5,526 bases of DNA from Collinsella aerofaciens (GTDB taxonomy: Bacteria; Actinomycetota; Coriobacteriia; Coriobacteriales; Coriobacteriaceae): positions 1-5,526 of the forward strand of contig RQAP01000036.1 of the NCBI GenBank assembly GCA_008671135.1, written 5' to 3'. Below the pieces are notes generated by a model, which worked only from the letters and a program-made list of their open reading frames with translations, had not been told where the DNA came from and did no database searches. Positions 1 through 4,731 of the stretch are shown piece after piece. The first letter of the stretch is position 1. Each line of letters starts with the position of its first letter. The translations under genes were made by a program, and so were the position numbers.

Positions 1-759
1 CTCGTCGGTCCAGTCGTCTTCACGCTCCGCCCCGTAAATCACTGGATAGAACGTCGGGTCATGTTTCTTGCCTGCGAGGATGTCTTCAGCTTTCTCATGC
101 TGCTCATAACAAATCGAATGCGTATCGGTACCCGCTGTCGTAATGAGGAAGTACAACGGCTGGGTGCGAGCATCACCTGAGCCTTTCGTCATCACGTCGA
201 ACAAGGCACGGCCCGGTTGGGTATGCAGCTCGTCGAAAACGACCCCGGAGATGTTGAACCCATGCTTGCTGTATGCCTCCGCTGAGAGGACTTGGTAGAA
301 GGAGTTGGTGGGCTTGTAAATAATCCGCTTCTGCGAGGCAAGAATCTTGACGCGTTTGGACAGGGCTGGACTCATGCGGATCATGTCCGCTGCGACCTCA
401 AACACGATCGAGGCTTGCTGGCGGTCTGCCGCGCACCCATACACTTCGGCGCGTTCTTCACCATCCCCGCAGGTGAGTAGTAGCGCGACTGCGGCGGCGA
501 GCTCACTTTTGCCCATCTTTTTGGGTATCTCGACGTAGGCGGTGGTGAATTGGCGGTAGCCGTCTTCTTTGACAGTGCCGAACAGGTCGCGGATGATTTG
601 CTCTTGCCAGTCGATGAGCTGGAAGGGCTGTCCTGACCAGCGGCCTTTGGTGTGCTTTAAGGCTTGGATGAACGCGACCGCGTAGTCGGCTTTACGCTTA
701 TCGTAGCGTGAGCCGTCGGCCATGAATCGGGTTGGCGTGTAGGTGTCGAGAGTGCGCAT
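1..759 (-). CDS. terL: Phage terminase large subunit (N-terminal part, truncated by window edge)
   Basis: This is the ATPase/nuclease motor that cuts concatemeric phage DNA and drives it into the prohead. The 253 visible residues cover the ATPase half. An adapter-like segment (WSGQPFQLIDWQE, residues 41-53) is followed by a deviant Walker A (PKKMGKSE, 79-86), then a Walker B with catalytic acid (VVFDELH, 173-179), then the coupling motif (ITTAG, 206-210). The stretch FYPVIYGA (237-244) and the DDW after it are typical of HK97-type (Terminase_1) large subunits. The C-terminal nuclease domain lies beyond the left edge. ATG at 759 was chosen; GTG at 762 is one codon upstream in the same frame and is equally well placed behind AGGAG at 773-777. 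The gene starts about 30 nt after the stop of the 95-residue gene, so it is probably co-transcribed with it. The family call is very secure; only the exact start is uncertain. Confidence 0.96.
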   Translation of the reverse strand, partial: MRTLDTYTPTRFMADGSRYDKRKADYAVAFIQALKHTKGRWSGQPFQLIDWQEQIIRDLFGTVKEDGYRQFTTAYVEIPKKMGKSELAAAVALLLTCGDGEERAEVYGCAADRQQASIVFEVAADMIRMSPALSKRVKILASQKRIIYKPTNSFYQVLSAEAYSKHGFNISGVVFDELHTQPGRALFDVMTKGSGDARTQPLYFLITTAGTDTHSICYEQHEKAEDILAGKKHDPTFYPVIYGAEREDDWTDE

Positions 760-772
760 CACGCCCGTCAGG

Positions 773-777
773 CTCCT
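773..777 (-). promoter_or_regulatory. Ribosome binding site of terL
   Basis: AGGAG lies 10 nt before the GTG at 762 and 13 nt before the ATG at 759. The spacing slightly favours GTG, but the two starts differ by one residue. The site is in the short gap after the preceding stop codon at 789. Confidence 0.65.
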
Positions 778-788
778 TCCTGTGTTGG

Positions 789-1076
789 TTAGTTGGTGTG
801 GGCAAGCGCCCAGGCGATGGCGTGGCCGGTGTCTTCGAACAGTTCGTCAGCCTTGGCGATCAGGGCGAGTTCGCATTCAATGAAACTGCGGGCGTCCGGT
901 CCCCAGCCGCCGATGGGCTGCTGGGCGAGTTTGTAGACGCGGGCGTCGTTTCCGATCCGGCCTTTGCCCAGGTGCCGGTAGGTCGAGGCGAGGACGAAGT
1001 CTCCGTAGGCGATAACCGTGCCGTAGCTGTCGGTCGCCATCTGCAGCTGCTCCATGGTGGTCTTGCTGGTGTTCAT
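789..1076 (-). CDS. Hypothetical 95-residue phage protein directly upstream of terL
   Basis: I do not recognise this protein. It is 95 residues long with no signal peptide, membrane segment or cysteine cluster (one Cys only). The middle (residues 18-60) is rich in Gly, Tyr and Val and looks beta-stranded, including SYGTVIAYGDFVLA and IGGWGP. The C-terminal third (about 62-93) looks helical and acidic. The reading frame continues upstream through two further ATGs (1112 and 1106), but the ATG at 1076 was chosen because AAGGAG lies 6 nt before it and the earlier ATGs have no ribosome binding site. The gene sits where a terminase small subunit or HNH nuclease gene often lies, but I see no helix-turn-helix or HNH motif, so that role is only a positional guess. 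A 93-nt gap carrying a 42-nt repeat separates it from the upstream gene. Confidence 0.75.
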   Translation of the reverse strand: MNTSKTTMEQLQMATDSYGTVIAYGDFVLASTYRHLGKGRIGNDARVYKLAQQPIGGWGPDARSFIECELALIAKADELFEDTGHAIAWALAHTN

Positions 1077-1082
1077 GACCTT

Positions 1083-1088
1083 CTCCTT
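1083..1088 (-). promoter_or_regulatory. Ribosome binding site that fixes the start of the 95-residue gene
   Basis: AAGGAG stands 6 nt before the ATG at 1076. This strong site decides against the longer in-frame starts at 1112 and 1106, which lie inside or beside the 42-nt repeat and have no Shine-Dalgarno sequence. Confidence 0.75.
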
Positions 1089-1100
1089 GTCCTCTTGTTC

Positions 1101-1142
1101 GGTCATGTACATACAGCCATAGGTGTGCGCGGTTATCCAGTC
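1101..1142 (-). repeat. 42-nt direct repeat, copy 1 (intergenic)
   Basis: This copy matches 2046-2087 at 39 of 42 positions, in the same orientation. Read on the minus strand, the first 10 bases (GACTGGATAA) and the last 25 (from CACC to GACC) are identical; the three mismatches lie in the 7 bases between. The identical part contains the 8-bp palindrome ATGTACAT. The copy lies entirely in the gap between the 215-residue gene and the 95-residue gene, and ends 12 nt before the latter's ribosome binding site. It contains no convincing -10/-35 pair and no terminator-type stem. Its function is unknown. Confidence 0.9.
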
Positions 1143-1169
1143 GCTTTTCGCCGGTTCTCCGCAAGGAAC

Positions 1170-1817
1170 TCAGTGGCCGGATTTGGGCAGGGTTTTCCAT
1201 GCCGCGTTGCCTTCCAGATTCGCTAGCAGGACTCGGCGCACGTGCTTGTAGCTGTCGCCGATCATGCCCAAGCGCAGCAGCCAGCAGCGCATCGCATACT
1301 TATCATTCCCTGGTTCAGGTGGTTTCGGTGAGATACGGGTGGAGGTCTTGGCGTGCTCGATCATGAGCTGAAGGAGCACACTGGCCGCCTCGATCACCTC
1401 CGCGTCAGGAAGTTGTTCGAACCAGGCAAACTCAACCGTTCCCTCCACCGCATTCAAATTCATCGGAGTGGCCGGAATGCCCAGCGCCTTAGCGATGAGT
1501 TCTCCCTTGGCGGCGAACAGGGCTTCGAGCTTCGCGACTGTGGCTTCGTCCCACCCGGTCGTGGGGAAAGCAACCGTCAGCCCGTACTCCTCGCTCGTGG
1601 GCGCGAACCCGGCCTTCTGTGTGGCTTCAATGAGCGCTTCGGCGTCGATGCCCTCTGGGAGGTGGAGCACCCAATCCCGATCAAGGCGTGCAGCGCCAAT
1701 CAGGTAGTCGAACGTGGGCGTGCGAGTATACTCCGCTCTGACGCCAAGGTCAGAGGCGATGGTGTCGGCGAGTTTCTTACGCCCGCTCTTGTTAGAGACG
1801 AACGAAATTTGGTTCAT
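1170..1817 (-). CDS. Phage 'virulence-related protein' family protein
   Basis: This 215-residue protein resembles a family found in prophages of Gram-positive bacteria and conventionally named 'virulence-related protein', although no virulence role is established. The best signature is the C-terminal block at residues 172-208: NDKYAMRCWLLRLGMIGD, followed by YKHVRRVLLANLEGNAAWK. A central part (about 78-135, EYGLTVAFP... through EFAWFEQLPDAE) also fits my memory of the family, as does a domain containing TFDYLIG (35-41). There is no signal peptide or transmembrane segment, so it is probably cytoplasmic. The start ATG overlaps the preceding stop codon (ATGA, 4 nt), with GAGGG 9 nt upstream at 1827-1831, which indicates translational coupling to the 62-residue gene. 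In phage genomes this family commonly lies near methyltransferase, metK and terminase genes, as here. The biochemical function is unknown, and the assignment rests on recalled family motifs rather than a search. Confidence 0.8.
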   Translation of the reverse strand: MNQISFVSNKSGRKKLADTIASDLGVRAEYTRTPTFDYLIGAARLDRDWVLHLPEGIDAEALIEATQKAGFAPTSEEYGLTVAFPTTGWDEATVAKLEALFAAKGELIAKALGIPATPMNLNAVEGTVEFAWFEQLPDAEVIEAASVLLQLMIEHAKTSTRISPKPPEPGNDKYAMRCWLLRLGMIGDSYKHVRRVLLANLEGNAAWKTLPKSGH

Positions 1818-2002
1818 GCCGCCACACCCTCACCGTCAAACCAAGACTCGACCAGTTGCAGGTAGCTGGTTACGTCGTGTTCGATCGCACCGGCAACCAG
1901 CGAAAAGTTCCACTTTCGCGCAATGTCGAGGGCTTCCTCGACGTCCCAGATATTGATGCCCGCTTCGAGCATCTCGCTGATCTCAATATGCAAATCACTC
2001 AT
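1814..2002 (-). CDS. Hypothetical 62-residue acidic protein
   Basis: I do not recognise this protein. It is short, acidic and apparently mostly helical (ISEMLEAGINIWDVEEALDIARK at the N-terminal side, shown in part; SYLQLVESWFDGEG near the end). It has no cysteine and no membrane segment. The stop codon overlaps the start of the 215-residue gene in an ATGA junction, so the two are probably translated together and may act together. ATG at 2002 was chosen because GGAGG lies 6 nt upstream and the local context (GG, then GGTCATGA) mirrors that of the 95-residue gene. An in-frame ATG two codons upstream, at 2008, is also served by GAGGAG and would give 64 residues. The start lies 44 nt after the copy-2 repeat. 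Confidence 0.72.
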   Translation of the reverse strand: MSDLHIEISEMLEAGINIWDVEEALDIARKWNFSLVAGAIEHDVTSYLQLVESWFDGEGVAA

Positions 2003-2008
2003 GACCAT

Positions 2009-2021
2009 CCTCCATCTCCTC
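2009..2021 (-). promoter_or_regulatory. Double ribosome binding site before the 62-residue gene
   Basis: Two purine-rich sites lie in series. GAGGAG (2016-2021) is 7 nt before the ATG at 2008, and GGAGG (2009-2013) is 6 nt before the ATG at 2002. Either can start the same frame. The doubling suggests strong translation initiation. Confidence 0.6.
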
Positions 2022-2024
2022 TTT

Positions 2025-2038
2025 CCCCTAGTTAGGGG
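2025..2038 (-). other. Small inverted repeat just upstream of the double ribosome binding site
   Basis: CCCCT and AGGGG can form a 5-bp stem with a 4-nt loop. It ends 3 nt before the first ribosome binding site. There is no T-run after it, so it is not a rho-independent terminator. The stem is short and may be chance, or may weakly modulate translation of the 62-residue gene. Confidence 0.3.
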
Positions 2039-2045
2039 GTCGTTT

Positions 2046-2087
2046 GGTCATGTACATACAGCCATAGGTGCGAGCGCTTATCCAGTC
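2046..2087 (-). repeat. 42-nt direct repeat, copy 2 (overlaps the end of the cytosine methyltransferase gene)
   Basis: This copy has 39 of 42 bases identical to 1101-1142. Its upstream end, GACTGGATAA, supplies the last two sense codons and the TAA stop (2078-2080) of the cytosine methyltransferase gene; the rest is intergenic. The same GACTGGATAA is present in copy 1, where no annotated gene uses it. Copies 1 and 2 bracket the 62- and 215-residue genes. Confidence 0.9.
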
Positions 2088-3484
2088 CTTGCGCGAGCAA
2101 AATTCTTCAGTCTTTCAAGGACGTGGCGAGCCACGGGAAAAGCGATCCCGTTGCCCCACAACTTGTATTGCGCCGAATCCGACGTCGGGTCTGCGAGCCA
2201 GCTGGCGACCTGCTTGCGGGAGCGCGGCCTAACGCCTCGGAGGCGGTTCCATTCGGCCCACACGTCCACCCAGTAGTCGAGCTGGGCATCGGTGGGGTCG
2301 GTGATGGCGAGCTGGTCGCACCAGTTGTCGGGGAAGCCCTGCAACCGGGCGCACTCGACCGGCGTCAACCGTCTGGGGTGCAGCGACGAACTGGCGACCA
2401 TGGGCGGGTCGGTGTAATCCGTGGCCAGCAGCGTACCTGCCTGATCCTTGGTGGTGCGGGTGAAATAGTCGGCCTTGGATGCGGCATAGACGGGTTCCAA
2501 GATGACCATGCCGCCTTGGTTGCAGGTCGGCTCCCCGCCTTTCAGGTCGAGGGTTTTCGACACTTCCGCTTCGTAGCCGTAGTGGCCGCCACCGCTGCGG
2601 GACTGGTGGATCGAATTCAGGCCAAACACCCTGCGTTCCTCTGGGGCGTCGAGGAGGATGGGGACGTTGGTGGGTGAGTTGCCCATCCGGGCAGTCAGCG
2701 TCTGCACCACCCCCGTCTCGTTGACGTTCAGGCGGGAGTCTTGCGGATGATGATCCAACAACATCACCGAGCTGCTACGGCCTCCAAGGCTTGCTTCAGG
2801 GGTGTGGGCATGGTCTTGTTCTTGCGTGCCGCACGATTCAGGATTCCTTGGCAAGCTCGCGGACTCAAAAAGAATCTCGGGTGCGGATCGGCCTGCAAAA
2901 TCTGCGACAAGGTAGATGCGGCGGCGTCGTTGGGCGAGGCCGAAATGTTGCGCATCGAGTACACGCCATGCAACCGAGCATCCGCCTGCCACGACGGTCC
3001 CAGCGTCGGCCCACCGCGTGTCAGGAACAGGCACGTCAGCAACGGACGGCGCGACGACCTGGATGAGGCTCGTGAGGACGGCGGCGAAATCCGCCCCTTG
3101 GTTGGAGGAGAAGGCTCCCGGCACGTTCTCCCAGACAGCAAATCGGGGATATTGGTCATTAGTCGCCTCCCTCATTTCCTTGATGATGCGAACAGCCTGA
3201 AAGAACAGGCCGGAACGTGAACCTGCCAGCCCGGTCTGCCGTCCTGCGACCGACAGGTCTTGGCACGGCGACCCGAACGAGACGATGTCCACCGGCTCGA
3301 TCACGGTGCCGTCGATAGTGTTGACGTCGCCGAGGTGGGTGACCTCGGGCAGACGGGTGGAGGTGACGAGGATCGGAAACGGCTCCACCTCGGACGCCCA
3401 GACGGGGCGGATACCGACGTGGAGGGCGGCGAGTGGGAAGCCGCCCGACCCGTCAAACAGAGAGCCAAGCGTCAACGCGGTCAT
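2078..3484 (-). CDS. DNA (cytosine-5-)-methyltransferase, phage type
   Basis: This enzyme transfers a methyl group from S-adenosylmethionine to C5 of cytosine in a specific duplex sequence. The expected motifs occur in order in 468 residues: motif I (SLFDGSGGF, 8-16, cofactor binding), motif IV with catalytic Cys74 (GSPCQDLS, 71-78), motif VI (WENV, 118-121), motif VIII (FGLAQRRRRIYLV, 181-193), motif IX (RRLTPVECARLQGFPDNW, 371-388) and motif X (GNGIAFPVA, 444-452). All key residues are present, so it should be active. Roughly residues 195-370 form the target-recognition region and contain three similar TL-centred units. ATG at 3484 was chosen: it forms a 4-nt ATGA overlap with the stop of the upstream methyltransferase gene, has GAGG 6 nt before it, and places motif I at the usual N-terminal position. 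A longer in-frame start at 3550 adds 22 unrelated residues and was not used. The target sequence cannot be read from the protein. Confidence 0.96.
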   Translation of the reverse strand: MTALTLGSLFDGSGGFPLAALHVGIRPVWASEVEPFPILVTSTRLPEVTHLGDVNTIDGTVIEPVDIVSFGSPCQDLSVAGRQTGLAGSRSGLFFQAVRIIKEMREATNDQYPRFAVWENVPGAFSSNQGADFAAVLTSLIQVVAPSVADVPVPDTRWADAGTVVAGGCSVAWRVLDAQHFGLAQRRRRIYLVADFAGRSAPEILFESASLPRNPESCGTQEQDHAHTPEASLGGRSSSVMLLDHHPQDSRLNVNETGVVQTLTARMGNSPTNVPILLDAPEERRVFGLNSIHQSRSGGGHYGYEAEVSKTLDLKGGEPTCNQGGMVILEPVYAASKADYFTRTTKDQAGTLLATDYTDPPMVASSSLHPRRLTPVECARLQGFPDNWCDQLAITDPTDAQLDYWVDVWAEWNRLRGVRPRSRKQVASWLADPTSDSAQYKLWGNGIAFPVARHVLERLKNFARARTG

Positions 3485-4731
3485 GTGGTGCCTCGATCCA
3501 CTGCCTTCACGACATCCAGGTAGGCGAGCTGCTGGCCGTCGCGGAGACACGTGATTCCTGCGGCGTCTCCGGTGGCGTCGGCGTAGCGGCGCAGAATAAC
3601 GCTCGCGTATTTCTCGTCCAACTCCATGCAGTAGCAGATGCGGTCGGTTGCCTCAGCTGCCATGAGCGTGGAGCCGGAGCCCGCGAACGTGTCGAGCACG
3701 ATCGCGTTCGCCTGGGTGGAGTTCTGAAGCGGATACGCCAACAAGTCCAGTGGCTTGCTGGTTGGGTGGTCGGCGTTGCGGCGTGGCTTGGCGAAGTTCC
3801 AGATCGTGGTTTGTTTCCGGTCGGCGTACCACTTGTGCTTACCCGTCTTTACCCAGCCGTAAAGGATCGGCTCGTGCTGCCACTGGTATGGGGATCGCCC
3901 CAGTACCAGAGAGTCCTTGACCCAGATACAACAGCCGGAGAGCTTGAAGCCTGCGTCTTGAAAGGCGCGACGGAAGTTCAATCCTTCGGTGTCGGCGTGA
4001 AACACATACGCGGATGCGCCCTTCTCACACACTTCCGCCATCTGGGTGAAAGCGGCGAGCAGGAACTCGTAGAACGCGTCCGCACCCATCTTGTCATTGC
4101 GGATCGACAAGCCATCAGACGATTCGAACGCCACGTTGTACGGCGGGTCCGTGAGCACAAGGTTGGCGCGCGTGCCATCCATGAGCACCTCGACGTCTGC
4201 TTGCGAGGTGGCATCCCCGCACACGAGTCGGTGGCGGCCAAGCGTCCAGATATCCCCGCGCTCCACGAACGCGGCGGCCTCCAGGGCGGCGGTAAGGTCG
4301 AAGTCGTCGTCCTCAACCTCGCCCTCATCCAAGGAGCCGATCAACTGCTGGATTTCGGCGTCGTCGAAGCCAGTTAGTTCAGCATCGAAATCCGAAGCAT
4401 CGAGGTCGGCGATGAGGAGGGCGAGTTTGTCGTTGTCCCATTCGCCGCTGATCTTGTTGAGCGCGATGTTGAGTGCTTTCTCGCGGGTCTCATCGAGCTC
4501 CACGACGATCACGTCCACGTCCGTGTGGCCTAGATCTTCGAGCACCTTCAAACGCTGATGACCACCAACGACATGACCAGTGGTGGAGTTCCAGATGACG
4601 GGTTCGACGTAGCCGAACTCGGTCAAGGATCGCTTGAGCTTCTCATACTCAGGATCACCGGGCTGGAGGTCTTTACGCGGATTGTAGTCAGCGGGCTTGA
4701 GTTCACTAATGGGCATTGGCTTCATGAGCAT
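3481..4731 (-). CDS. ParB-like domain fused to an N4/N6 DNA methyltransferase
   Basis: This 416-residue protein has two parts. Residues about 5-95 are a ParB/sulfiredoxin-like N-terminal domain with the signature VVGGHQRLKVLEDLG (54-68). Residues about 157-390 are a methyltransferase of beta-class order: catalytic DPPY (195-198) comes first, then TSKP (324-327), then the cofactor-binding FAGSGS (349-354). It should methylate adenine N6 or cytosine N4; the motif does not separate these. Such ParB-methyltransferase fusions are common in phages and prophages, usually as solitary enzymes without a restriction partner, and no restriction gene is seen here. The chosen ATG at 4731 overlaps the end of metK by 26 nt, has only a weak GGTGA 6 nt upstream, and is followed by in-frame ATGs at 4725 and 4716. 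Initiation may therefore depend on translation of metK. The stop overlaps the start of the cytosine methyltransferase gene by 4 nt. Confidence 0.95.
   Translation of the reverse strand: MLMKPMPISELKPADYNPRKDLQPGDPEYEKLKRSLTEFGYVEPVIWNSTTGHVVGGHQRLKVLEDLGHTDVDVIVVELDETREKALNIALNKISGEWDNDKLALLIADLDASDFDAELTGFDDAEIQQLIGSLDEGEVEDDDFDLTAALEAAAFVERGDIWTLGRHRLVCGDATSQADVEVLMDGTRANLVLTDPPYNVAFESSDGLSIRNDKMGADAFYEFLLAAFTQMAEVCEKGASAYVFHADTEGLNFRRAFQDAGFKLSGCCIWVKDSLVLGRSPYQWQHEPILYGWVKTGKHKWYADRKQTTIWNFAKPRRNADHPTSKPLDLLAYPLQNSTQANAIVLDTFAGSGSTLMAAEATDRICYCMELDEKYASVILRRYADATGDAAGITCLRDGQQLAYLDVVKAVDRGTT

Noticed and set aside
1077..1169. Promoter within the gap containing copy 1 (TTGCGG and GGATAA)
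   Set aside because: The two hexamers are about 20 nt apart, beyond the normal range, and the equivalent pair is absent at copy 2, so it is not a supported promoter.
732..1226. Plus-strand open frame of 164 codons, sharing the peptide GHVHTAIG with another plus-strand frame at 1923-2276
   Set aside because: The shared peptide comes only from the 42-nt repeat. In that frame all three differences between the copies change the amino acid, and the rest of each frame is opposite real minus-strand genes.
789..1817. UGA readthrough from the 215-residue gene into the 95-residue gene, which are in the same frame
   Set aside because: The frame is open from the stop at 1170-1172 down to 789, but the stop is followed by GTT rather than a leaky C context, and the downstream gene has its own strong ribosome binding site. 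The shared frame is probably coincidence.
2025..2038. Rho-independent terminator after the cytosine methyltransferase
   Set aside because: The stem is only 5 bp, no T-run follows on the minus strand, and purine-rich ribosome binding sites come next. It does not look like a terminator.
1101..2087. CRISPR, diversity-generating retroelement or integrase attachment sites to explain the paired repeat
   Set aside because: There are only two copies about 945 nt apart with coding genes between. No reverse transcriptase, cas or integrase gene is present in the window, and the mismatches are not adenine-biased.
3485..3550. N-terminal extension of the cytosine methyltransferase (start at 3550)
   Set aside because: The extra 22 residues are Arg/Pro-rich, overlap the upstream gene's coding end and lie before an ideally placed ATGA start with a ribosome binding site. 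Motif I sits correctly with the start at 3484.
3433..4377. Long plus-strand open frame of 314 codons
   Set aside because: It lies opposite the ParB-methyltransferase gene, which has clear motifs throughout. Its translation shows no domain and no sensible ribosome binding site, so it is a shadow of a GC-rich gene.
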